Below, one piece after another: positions 47,592 to 58,750 of a stretch of 64,000 nucleotides of DNA. The stretch lies in NCBI GenBank assembly GCA_027257055.1, contig JAPVLO010000056.1, forward strand, positions 5,208,001 through 5,272,000, given 5' to 3'. Both the position numbers and the translations under genes were made by a program. The DNA comes from Cephalopachus bancanus. Taxonomy: Eukaryota; Chordata; Mammalia; Primates; Tarsiidae. Under the pieces are notes generated by a model. The model saw only the letters and a program-made list of their open reading frames with translations, had not been told where the DNA came from and did no database searches. Positions within the stretch are counted from its first letter, which is position 1, and each line of letters opens with the position of its first letter.

Positions 47592-48513
47592 ACTGCAAAA
47601 GAATACATAAACAGAAGTGCCCTTAAGATATTTTGTACCTTTCGACTAACTACCAGATTGAAAAAGAAATGTATTATACTGGATATCAGATATTTTAAAA
47701 TCAAAATGCATCATTAATTTTGCCAACTGATTTTGAAAACAAAGTACATAAATAGCTATCTCTCTGTGGGAACACATTTGAATAATTGGAGGATATAGTT
47801 ACACATGTATCTCAAGCATTTCTCTTTTGAGAGGATTATAATTTCAAATTGACCTTGTATATTTTAATGTTCTCAGTTGTATCAGTAATTTAATTTGCCA
47901 TATGTAATCAACACTATGTAATTTTACAGCATATCTGTTTGTTTTATTTTTATTTTTTGGTTCTTATAAAAATAGTCTTGAGGTAAACACATGAAGAACT
48001 ATACATGAATGATTTCTTTGACTTGATATATATGGCTTTACTTTTATCCTCTGATTCTTTCATTGAATGTATTTTTATATACCTGTATTTTGTCATGTAA
48101 AAGACAACATTTGGATTTGTCTGTTGGAGTAACTTTGCTATAGTAAAACTGACTAATTGGAAATTTTGCAGGCTCTGAGGAGGTCATAGTTTGCACATGT
48201 ATCTAATATAAACAAGGACTTCTGGACAGCATTATTGATATGTTAAGGGTGGTAAATAAGCTGACTTTCTGATGGAAAGCAAGCAAAAAACATACACTTT
48301 GCATTAAATGTCTACATACTTTTTAAGGTAATTAATGAGGATTTCAATTATTGCTTTTAAGCATAAAATTATCATGGTTCTTTTTTTAAAAAAAGCATCA
48401 CTGTAATAGTTTTATCTCATCACTGAAAAGAGATGTTGCAATGGTGAAACAATTTGGGATCAGCTTATTTTGTTTACTGATTAAGGAGTGTGTCTTGGGC
48501 TCAGTTTGTGGTA

Positions 48514-48744
48514 CAGTAGGTCCTCTACATGCGAACCTTCAAGTTAAGAACTTTAACAGTGTAAACCTGTGTTTTTTTGTGTATTATTTCTTTCCACCAG
48601 ATGTCAATATAGCCTGTTAAATGCATACAGTACATATAGCCATTTGTGTTAGTTGGGTACCTAGGCTAACTTTCTTGAACTTAAAACAACTTGAACTTAA
48701 TACTGTCTCAGAACGGAATTTTTTCATATGCAGAAGACTTCCTG
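48514..48744. mobile_element. TA-flanked MITE (Tigger/MER8-like) in the 3' UTR
   Basis: Ends CAGTAGGTCCTCTACATGCG and, inverted, CAGGAAGTCTTCTGCATATG match at 14 of 20 positions (16 of 22 with two more bases). TA lies directly outside both ends (48512-48513 and 48745-48746), as for Tc1/mariner-pogo insertions. It is 231 bp with no transposase. Confidence 0.8.
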
Positions 48745-48918
48745 TATTGGGTTAATTTCTGCCCAAAGCTCTTAGTTTCAAAGGTATTACTTTTGAATTT
48801 TGGGGGTCATTTTAAAAAGTCTTCACTTTGGAATTGTAGTTGTTATTTTAAATCTGTACTGTTCCATATTGTAACCCACAAGCCACATGTGGCAATTTAA
48901 TTAAAATTAAAAATTCAA

Positions 48919-49252
<334 letters not shown>

Positions 49253-49538
49253 CTAGTGGCTGTTGTATTGGGCAGGGCAACTATTGCATATTTCTCTCAT
49301 TACAGACAGCTGTGTTGGACAGCTCCATAATAAATCTTTTCATAATAAGTTGGAAATGCTCTTTAATATTAGACCGTAAAAACAAAAAGAAGAAAAATGT
49401 TAGTAGATATAAAAAGAATTGTGACATAATTAGCATTTTTATTCCCTATAGATGAATACCTTATGCTGTGACAACCATACATGTTAGTCATTTCATAGCT
49501 CTTCAACACATATGGACCTATCAGCAGGATGTCTAGAC

Positions 49539-50067
49539 CAGGGGTCAGCAAACTTGCTGTGAAGAGATAGATGGTAAATATTTTAACAAATATTTTAGGC
49601 TTTGTGGACTTTGTGATCTCTGTCACACGTACTCAACTCTGCCATTATAGAGTGAAAGCAGCCATACACAATATACACACAAAATGGGCATGACTGTATT
49701 TCCATAACCCTTTATTTAAAAAACTGGTGATGACCGGCTTGGTGGCTCAGCGTGTAGTCCCAGCACTTTGGGAGGCCGAGGCTAGTGGATTGCCTGAGCC
49801 CACAGAGCAACTTGGCAAGACCTCATCTGTACTATAAATTTAAAAATTAGCCGGGTATGGTAGCACTTATAGTTCTGGCTACTTGCAAGGCTGAGGCAGG
49901 ATTGTCTGAGCCTAGCAGGTCGGAGCTGGGGTGGCTGTGAGTGTGCCACTGCACTCCAGCCTGGGCGATGGAGTGAGACTCCAACTCAAAAATTAAAAAA
50001 TAAAATTAAAATAATTATAAAAATTAGAATAAAAAACAGGTGAGAGGCCAGATTTGGTGAAACTGTG
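49539..50067 (+). mobile_element. hAT-Charlie element split by an Alu
   Basis: Starts 'caggggtcagcaaacttgct', continues 'aaatattttaggctttgtgg' and 'gagtgaaagcagccatacac', and ends 'gccagatttggtgaaactgtg'. 8-bp copies gtctagac and gtctagat flank it (7 of 8). The family name is not settled. Confidence 0.85.
49732..50031 (+). mobile_element. Alu inside the hAT element
   Basis: 'gaccggcttggtggctcagc', missing part of the left arm, ending 'gagactccaactc' with a long A-rich tail to about 50037. Copies of aaactggtga/aaacaggtga flank it. Confidence 0.9.
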
Positions 50068-51665
50068 GTCTAGATTTTATTCTTCACCTTTCTTTGCAGC
50101 TGCAGTATGAATATTGTTCCCTTTACTGTATTATCCATTTAGATACCTGGTTTTTAGATTCTTGCCCAGTAATTTTTTTTTTTAATCATGAAAATACAAT
50201 TTCATACTGCATTTAGGTCTGTGAGATTAGGGAGCATCTGTCAGGAGATTTGGTTTTATCAGGGTTACTTCTGTTGACTACCTCTTAGATTCTAATACAG
50301 TTATGTTGTTTGCATTTTCATATATTTGTACACTGCTTGCCTGTGACTTTTAGTGAAACAAAATAAGCCTTTGGAAAGATTTTAGCATGCTATTCAAAAT
50401 TTTCTAAACTCAATGGCATTTTGGTACATTTTGGTCAGTGAAGGCATCTGCCCCTTTGGTGTTTCTACTTGCTTACAATTGAGATTTTACAAGTTCTTGA
50501 AGCTCTCCTTTAATGGAATTTATTGTAAAACATTAACTTTAATAAATTAGTGTTTTCACAGTTCAGTTGCTCATAAATTTTCAATTATTAGACTTGGAAT
50601 TTCTAAATCATACAATTTCTGAATAAGGACGTAAGACTACATTCATTTTTCTTAACTTGAGTAAAAGCAAACCTTCTGATATTACTTTTCTAGTTGATAA
50701 GTAGAATTTAAAATGTTTGCTATGTAAGTATTTATACAAGAATAATGTAAAGTTCTATATGATTATGATTAATCATACAGAAATTCAGGAATTGATCAGA
50801 AGTGAGATTCTTTTCCACATCTGGTTAATGTAGTAAGAGTGACACCCTGTGGGTGGGAAAGTGTTATATATATTTCATGATTAACCACGATTTATACACA
50901 TCTGTGTTGTAAGGGAGGCTTGAATGCGTATACCAATGAAGAGATACTCAGCATTGTCTATTTGCTAAGGAATTAAATGTCCCACAGATGATAAAGTAAG
51001 CCACAGACCAGTTTGGAAATGATCTTTAATTTTAAGCATTTGCTCTAAAATTAATATTCCTTTCTATTTTTAAAGTAAAGAGTGTGTACATATAATGGTG
51101 AGGCCTATCTTGAGATTAACTTAATGTATTGAGAAATATTTGCAGTGTATTCTATTTTTTTTCAATGAATAGGCTGTCAAATGATATAGTATAGATTAAG
51201 AATGTCTCATCTAGCAATATTAAACTGAGCAACTCTCATTACAGTGTCATCTTTGATAACTAGAGTGCTAATTTGTATACTAGATAATGTTTCCACATCT
51301 ACACCTGTTTATTTGTAAGGTCACATCTGGCTCGGGAGGGAGCTTGGCTTTTAAGCTACAGTACTGTCTATTTTAGGTTCTCTCTATATACTTAATGAGA
51401 ATGTTCCTATGTAATAAAAATGTGTGTATATGGGTATATGCATACATTCTTATTGTGATTCTGTACATTGTGAAGAAATAATGTGGAAATTTGTAAAGCA
51501 CAAACTATAAAAGAAAATAGTGTGCAGTGATTAAACTTGACGTAGCTCAAATGTAATGTTTAGTTTATAAAAGGTCCTTTCTATTTTCTATGGCAAAGAC
51601 TTTGACACTTGAAAAATAGAACCAATACTTGATTTATTTTTGTATGTATTTAGGATATTATTTTG

Positions 51666-51671
51666 AATAAA
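51666..51671 (+). terminator. HOOK1: Candidate HOOK1 polyadenylation signal AATAAA
   Basis: AATAAA in 'ttttgaataaatgattgttc'. A second candidate lies at 51793-51798. The choice between them cannot be made from sequence alone. Confidence 0.45.
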
Positions 51672-51792
51672 TGATTGTTCAATGACAATATAATAGTTGT
51701 GAAATGGTCTAAGTATACAAACTTCCTGCTTCTATGTCTGTTGGTTATGATGGGTTTTTAGTGGGTACGAATGTACTTTTTTTGCTTCTTTA

Positions 51793-51798
51793 AATAAA
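51793..51798 (+). terminator. HOOK1: Second candidate polyadenylation signal AATAAA
   Basis: AATAAA in 'ctttaaataaaggactgaaa', followed by AT-rich and then T-rich sequence. Further AATAAA motifs occur at 51867 and 52042. Confidence 0.4.
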
Positions 51799-52098
51799 GG
51801 ACTGAAAATATTTAGATTGATAAAAAATAATTGCATTACTTCTAATTTTTTTCCTTTGATTTTTTTAATAAATGAAAAGACATGTTAAGTGATTTGGGGG
51901 GTATATGTCTGTTTATGTTTTCAGCTTCACTCTGGAATATAGACATGTTGAAGTAATACATGATCCAGAACATTTCTGATAGTGCAGTATCAGAGTTTGC
52001 TACTTACCCCTCAATATGTATTCTCCCCTTCTGCTTTTATTAATAAAACTCCATATTTTAGCTTGCTACATTATTATGCAGGGGAAAAAAAGTTTACT

Positions 52099-52145
52099 TT
52101 CCAGACGCCCATATAACTACTTTCCAAACGCCCATTTAACTAAAT
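52099..52145. repeat. Two-copy tandem duplication
   Basis: tttccagacgcccatataac is followed directly by tttccaaacgcccatttaac. Confidence 0.85.
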
Positions 52146-52538
52146 TCTGGTTAGTGGGATGTGAATAATAGTGATGATTGTGTACTAAAAAAATGGGACA
52201 TGTTTCCCTAGTCTTTATTCCTTCCTGTTTGGAGTGCCACGTGCCTGAGGCAGACTTCAGATACAGTTGAACAATAAGGAAGAAGTAACTTGGGTCCCTG
52301 AAATTATCAAAGCACAAAGCAGCAGTAGACTTCCAGCCCAGATCTTTAATTGTTTTTCTAAGTAATTTTATTTGGGGATTTTTTTTCTTCCAGCATCCTA
52401 ACTTATTTCCTGGTCTATACAAGTTCGTCAATATGAGTTATAAATTGATTTTTTAAAAAGTACAAGTGTTTTGTGTTCTTGGACCATATCTTGGATAGGT
52501 CTAATTGTGTGGCTGTTAATGGATGCTCAATGTTTCTT

Positions 52539-52736
52539 ATATTTTTGAGTTGGAGTCTCACTCTGTTGCCCAGGCTGGAGTGCAGTGGCATGCTCGTGGT
52601 TTAATTTTTATTTATTTATTCTAGAGATGAGGTCTCGCCAATTTGCCCAGGCTGGTCTCAAACCCATGAGCTCAGGCAATCCCCTTACCTCAGCCTCTCA
52701 AAGTGCTGGGATTGTAGGCATGAGCCACCACACCCA
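52539..52736 (-). mobile_element. Antisense Alu with internal deletion
   Basis: 'gagttggagtctcactctgt' jumps from the right arm straight to the linker ('gctcgtggtttaatttttat'), then the left arm ending 'caccacaccca'. Target copies gctcaatgtttctt and gctcaatatttctt flank it. Confidence 0.93.
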
Positions 52737-53154
52737 GCTCAATATTTCTTTAATGATTATATGAATGAGGTTAATGTGCCAGATATACAAGGGTAGAGAC
52801 AAAAGTGAAGTCCTGTGTCACTTTGAGTAGATCCTTATGATTCCACAAATTTAATTTTCTGAACTGTTGCCCCAACTATCATCACATTATCTTGTGACTA
52901 GTTACAGAGAGCGATTTAAGTTTCACTATATTTTACCAATATAGTGACTATTTAAATAGAAATTTTAATTAAAGTTTTGTTCCTTCAGACACTGTAACCA
53001 CATTCAAAATGCTCATAGCCATACGTGGCTAGGTGCTGACAATATTATACAATGCAGGCATATAAAATTTCTGCCATAGAAGATTATATTACTCAACTCT
53101 GTTTCTAGCTACCTAGCTTGAATGTACACATTCCACATCTCTACAGAGTTCCAG

Positions 53155-54790
53155 GGCATATGGAACTTTTCAAAGCTCTCTCACTGTCTTTGACTTCCGA
53201 CAGCTTGACTATCAAAAGGATAGTCAGGTGTGGATCTAGGTGTGGATCTCTTCATATTTATCCAACTTGCAGATTGTTGAGCTTGGCTTGTAGATTTGCT
53301 TTGTGTTAAATTTGGGAAGTCTGTGGCAGTTGTTTCTTGAAATATATTTCTTCTCCTTTGTATCATTTCCTCTGTTACTCCCATTATGTACATGTTGAAG
53401 CTTAGTGTCCCAGAGGTCTCCAAGGCGCTGCTCACTTTTCTTCATTCACTTTTAATTCTGTTCCTTAGAATAGGTAATCTTACTGACTTCCAGTTTACTC
53501 ATTCCTCCTGCCAGGTCAAATCTGATGCTTAGACCTGCTGGTGAGTTTTTCATTTCAGTTATTGTACTTCTAACTCTAGAATCCATAGTTATTTGTTTTA
53601 AAAAAATGATTTCTGTTTGCTTATTGTGATCCATTCCACAAGAAATCACTTTCATACTTACCTTTAATTCTTTAGACATGCTTTCTTTAGGTTCTATGAA
53701 CATACTTATTTAAAGTTTTTGTCTAGTAAATTCCATTTCTGGGTGTCCTCGGGGACCATTTCTAGTAGCTGCGTTTTATTCTGTGTATGAGCCATAGTTT
53801 CTGGGATTTTTTTCTTTTTTGCATGTTTCATACTTTTTGTTGAGAATTTGGCATTTTAAGTGATATGTAGAAACCCTGGAAACCAGACCCCTCCCCTACC
53901 TTGGGTTCTATTATTATTACTATTGTTTTTGTTGCTTCTCATTTAGAGACTTAGACTATTTCTGTACAAATTCCATTGTTCATCACATGTAGCCACTTGA
54001 TTCTGTGCTCTGTTAGCATAATGTTCAGCTGATTTTGGACAGAGGTTTCCTTAAATAAGTCTCTCATCTTTTCCCAAAGGGCTCTGTGTGTGTATGTCGA
54101 GTTATACCTTCAACACTCCAGCCAGGTAGTTTACAACTCTATCTTAGCCTTAATGTCCCACTTACGCAGACCCTCAGCATCAGCCAGAGGTAAGAGATGA
54201 AGGCCTTCCCAAGTCTTCCTGGCCATGCACACATCCCCTACATGTACATAGCCTTTAGATTACTAGGGATATATTAGAGTTTTAGAAAGCGCAAGGGACA
54301 TCTCTTTTCCCAGTTTTTCCTTTCAATCCTCTTGTTAGCCCCAGATGGTATTGCCATCTTGGATTACTGTAATGTTGCACAATTGTCACCAATGTTTTTT
54401 CAACAAACTTCCTGTAGGATGATTCACATGGAATGAGCTTTGAGTCGGGTCAAATAAAGACAAGTTCTGAGAATAGGACTTTTCAGGGAACCGCCAGGGA
54501 GGTCAAATAATGACAGTTTTCTAGAGATGAGGCCTGTGGGGAGCCCCAAATCTATTCTGCTCCCTCCATTGCTTGCTTGGTCCTTGGTATTCACAGCTAC
54601 CATAGTTGTGAGATTGCTGCTTTTCAAGGCTACTTTAGAGCCTGGGAGAAAGAGGGCAGAATAGGGCAAGTTCAAACTGAGCCCTCTGTTCTTACTGAGA
54701 GTCAGCTCTTTCTTGTTCAAACAAATGCTCAGATTGTTGCAAGACTTCAGTTAATTTTTAGAGTTCTGAAATGTTGAATTTGGCTATTTT
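53155..54790 (-). mobile_element. Antisense L1M 5' region
   Basis: 'gttgagcttggcttgtagat', 'cccattatgtacatgttgaa' and 'gtgagtttttcatttcagtt' parallel 28880-29500. 54420-54790 matches antisense L1 5' UTR text also seen at 30070-30320. Non-coding. Confidence 0.75.
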
Positions 54791-55660
54791 TGCATGTGTT
54801 TTCAGTGCTTTTATGAAGGAGTTGGTTTTTGGAGCACCTTACTTTGCTGAAGTTACTTCCACAAGTCAGTTTTGACTTTAGTCAAATCTTTAAAAGCCCA
54901 CATTTTGCCAGAATGTGAAATTAAGGCACATAGAGGTAGAGGACTTCCTGCATAGCCATAGAAAATCCATGTCACTGCAGCATTAATGTCGCTTGACTGC
55001 TTGCCCTGCCCCTTACCCCCACTGTCTGTTCAACAAGCATTTACTGAGCATTATTACACATGACACACTGTTAGGTACCAAAACTATGTGAACACAGCAC
55101 TGTCACCTCTGAAAAGCTCTGCATCATTGGGAGATTACATGGAAACGGGAAATTAAAACTTCTAAATTCTCAGGGAATGGAAGAGGGAACAACTAACAGT
55201 CAAGAAAAATGTCATTGGGGAGTTGACGTTAAGCTGGCCTTTACAGTATGAATAGATATCTTCCAGGTGTAATTAGATGTTTTCTGCAGGAAAAAAAATA
55301 GCTTATATAAAGACATGAAGATATTAAGGAATCTAGCTCACCCAAGGAATTGGCAGTAGTTTGGCAAAAGTACTAAGAGATGTAATTGAAGACGTGAGCA
55401 GGTTTCAGGTCACAGAAATTATCACAGCTAAGAAGCAGATCCACTCATGGCTGTACAGGCTCTATGTGGTCCAACTCCAGAGGATGCCATACCTAGACTA
55501 CAAGTGAATGGCATACTGGGTTTTGCTGTGTGGCAACCCTACCGAATAATTTGTAATTCATCCTGTGGTCTGTGGGGAAAAGAATGTCTTATTCTGTAAA
55601 CTCAATGAGAAAAATATTAAATTGCCTGGAAAAAAAGGTATAGAAATATGGGGGAGGAGG
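54791..55660. other. Intergenic, L2-like fragment
   Basis: 'caacaagcatttactgagca' near 55030 with the following text suggests L2. The rest is unassigned and no gene is seen. Confidence 0.55.
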
Positions 55661-55662
55661 GA

Positions 55663-56218
55663 AGTAAAAAAAAAAAAAAACCTATAATTTATTTTTAAAT
55701 TGTGTATTCTTACATGTTTAAACATCAGTCACCTTCAAAGCAATCTCCATTTGATGCAGTACACCCGAGACACTTTTTCCACTATTCAAAAAAGTTTTTG
55801 AACTTGTCAATTTTGATGCCTCTTAGTGCTTCTGCGACTTTTTGTTTCATCTCTTCCACTTCAGCAAAACGTTTCCCTTTGAGGACTTTTTTCATCCTGG
55901 GAAACAACAAAAAAAAAAGTCGCTTGGGGTGAGATCAGGTGAACAGGGATAGTGGGGCATGGGTCGTACCAGTTTTGGTCAAAAACTGCTGAACACTCAG
56001 TGCAGTGTGGACAGATGAGTTGTGGTGGAAGAACTAATCATCTGTTTGCCACAACTTGGGACGTTTCTTCTGCAAATCATGACACAACCTTCTCAAAACT
56101 TCCAGATAAACATTTTGATTGACCGTTTGATCTGGGGGAGCAAATGTACTAGAAGGGGCCCACCCTCCCAAAGGTAATTCTAGGTTGGTTTGTTTACTTT
56201 TGGGGGTGGGAGCCCTCG
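55663..56218 (-). pseudogene. Mariner DNA transposon remnant with broken transposase
   Basis: On the minus strand, pieces of a mariner transposase appear in order: QTVNQNVYLEVLRRL, KKRPKLW, HHNSSVHTALSVQQF, then KVLKGKRFAEVEEMKQKVAE and IKIDKFKNFFE, and after a stop SNGD.FEGD. The middle catalytic Asp of the expected HDNA-type block is His (56022-56024). Stops and a frameshift break it. The 5' terminal repeat is visible as 'ctcccacccccaaaagtaaa' on minus, with TA at 56219-56220. The N-terminal half of the gene is missing and the 3' terminal repeat is not found, so it is internally deleted and 3'-truncated. The text is closest to irritans-type mariners and unlike Hsmar1 or Hsmar2 as I recall them. 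Confidence 0.82.
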
Positions 56219-56220
56219 TA

Positions 56221-58750
56221 AGTTCTCCAGTGGCATAACAACATAGCTGGAGATTTTGTCTGAAATAGCCATCACAGCATTACTACTATAATTTATTATA
56301 TACCAAGTATACGTGTCACTTTGATGTATTTCTGATTTTCACAACAAATGCAGGTGTATCAAGCAGCTTAGGATAAATTATGCTGCAGTGACAATTCTGA
56401 AATCGTAGCAGATAACAACAAAATAAGATTATTTCTCACATCTTGTGTCCATCTTGAATAAACTGTGACTCTGCTTTTTGTTAGCCACACTGGACATACG
56501 CTGACAGACTCTTATCTGTAACACTGCTGGTCTCATGGCAGAGAAAAAAGAAATGTGTTGAACTACCAGCTGGCTCTTAAGCACTTGGAAGTGACTCATA
56601 GAACTTTTGCTCTCATTGTATCGATCAAAGCCAATCACATGGCCATTCCTGCGTTCATCTGGGTGGTTATATATAATTATCCCTTAGGGTAGAGCACCAC
56701 TAGGACAGGCACCCCAGAGAGGGATAGTGGATTTTTTGACCACTCATATACTCTTCCACAGCAGGTGTTATTCTATTTTGCAGATTGGGAAAGTTCAGGG
56801 AAGTAAACTGTTTAATTCATAAGCTAAAGGTAATAAATGGTAAAGTTGGGAATTGAATTCAGGCCAGCTTAGCTACAAAGCTCTGACCTCCAGTTCATCT
56901 GATTCCCCACGCTATCCCCCCAAGTTCTTTAATGTAGTTTTGTGTGCATCAGAGCACTGTGATATCTTTGGACCCTAGAAGTGTTGGGGCAAAGAGAAGC
57001 CTCTGTCCTGACCCTAATTGTTAAAACAGGCATCATCAGTGACTGGGTGCCAGCCTCTGAAAGTGACCCTTTTCACTGACCCCTTCTTGCTTAATTTTTT
57101 ATCTGTTTCACAACAAGAAAAAGTTCTTAGCTTTTCAGAGCAGAACAAATAGCTCATGGTGAATGCACAAAAACTGTGTGACCCAGAAAGTACCAAATAT
57201 TCATCCAAGGCATCAGCCTGTCCTTGAGGGAAAAAAAGCACGGGGAAATGGGATAGGTGGCCCCATTCCAGAAAGCCAGCTGGGAACTGGGACTGCAACC
57301 ATGAGGTAAGAATAAGCCTGTGTTCCTCCAGTGTGTTCCTGAAGGATTATAATAGAAAGTAGCATCAGGACTGTGAAATAGGTCATTGAGGTGAGATGAC
57401 AAGGACGGGGGGGAGTGGCAGAGATCTGACTCCTGGCAGTAGGTCCAACTTAGCACCAACCCACAGTGATTCCACTGATTTTGTTCATTAGCTCACTATT
57501 CACTGAGCCCTGTCATGTTCCACGCACTGTTTTTAATACTGTGGCCACAGAATTGAACAAGACAAATACTGTTCTTGCCCTCAAGCAGTGTATAAGTTAA
57601 CTATTGCTGTGTTCCTCAAAACATAGTATCTTAATACAATAACCATTTATTTAGCTCAGAAATTTCTGGTTGGAAATTTAGGCTAGTGCAGATTGGATAG
57701 TTGGTTTCAGCTGAGCCCACTCGTGCATGTGCATTCAGCTTCTGGATTTGCTTGGATCCAGCTCATCTCAGGTTCCCTTATGCACAACTCTGGAGTTTGG
57801 CCAGTTGTCAGCAAAGGCAATGTGGTGGCATTGATTGATCCACATGTTCCTCCTCACTCAGCAGAGTAACATGGGCTTGTTTAAGCAGTGGGAACAGAAT
57901 TTTAAAAGAGCAAGAAATGCACACATCGTCCCTTGGACCCTCAGCTCAGTAAGGAAAGTCATTTCACCACCAGGCCAGTCCAGAGTAAAGGGAGCTGTAA
58001 GTAGAGTCTATCTCTTGAGGAAAAGAGTTATAAAGTCACATTGAAAAGGGTAAAGATACAAGGATGGAAATTACTGTGACCATTTTCACAAATAAATGTA
58101 ATACTTAACCTGTCTTACATTCCATAAGAATACACCAGAGTGATGAGACTTCTTTTCTATGCTATGACAGTAACTGGACTAGACTAGCCTTTTTCCCATA
58201 AACAACCAGAAAAATGAACAAAGTAAATAAACATAAGTTTTAAGATATTGAAAAACTAGAAGTATGGAACTGTAATACCCATGGGAAAGGAAAAAATGAA
58301 GTGAGCTTTACAGTCTCTGACTTTCTTCCTATATTTTCAGGACCAAATTACATGAAGGGGAAAAACAATCAGGACACAGTAGTCTTGATGAGAAACAAAG
58401 ATTGGAATTTGAGGTGACTGATGTGGTTGGAAGTTATAAGGCAGAGAAAGGTGAAAGTTATGCTGAGAAAGCTCAATGAATCCTCAGAGATGTAAGCTAA
58501 ATACTAAACTGCGCATATATAGCGTGAGACGCCATGAGGCTGAATGAAGAACATCTACTAGGAGTAAAGCAACCACCAGGGAGCCATAGCTTAATGACTG
58601 CCATAGCTTTTACACGGTTGGAATTGTTTACTTTCTGAACAAAGTGGAGCCATCACACTGACTACCTCAGGCAACCAGGAGGGACCTCAAAAAAGTCACT
58701 ATGAACCCTAGAATGAAGGCTACTTTAGGCCTATTCTAACTCAGCTTTAA
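56221..58750. other. Intergenic, old repeats
   Basis: 56360-56640 ('caaaataagattatttctca', 'caaagccaatcacatggcca') and 57595-57900 ('ttatttagctcagaaatttc', 'agctgagcccactcgtgcat') look like old mammalian interspersed repeats of unsettled family. 56745-56900 is MIR-like ('attttgcagattgggaaagt', 'aattgaattcaggccagctt') and 57500-57595 is L2-like. No gene was found. Confidence 0.6.

Larger units (their letters stand above)
51821..53155. other. Intergenic sequence downstream of HOOK1
   Basis: Contains a small tandem repeat (52099-52145) and an antisense Alu with an internal deletion (52539-52736). Otherwise unassigned, with no gene. Confidence 0.7.
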
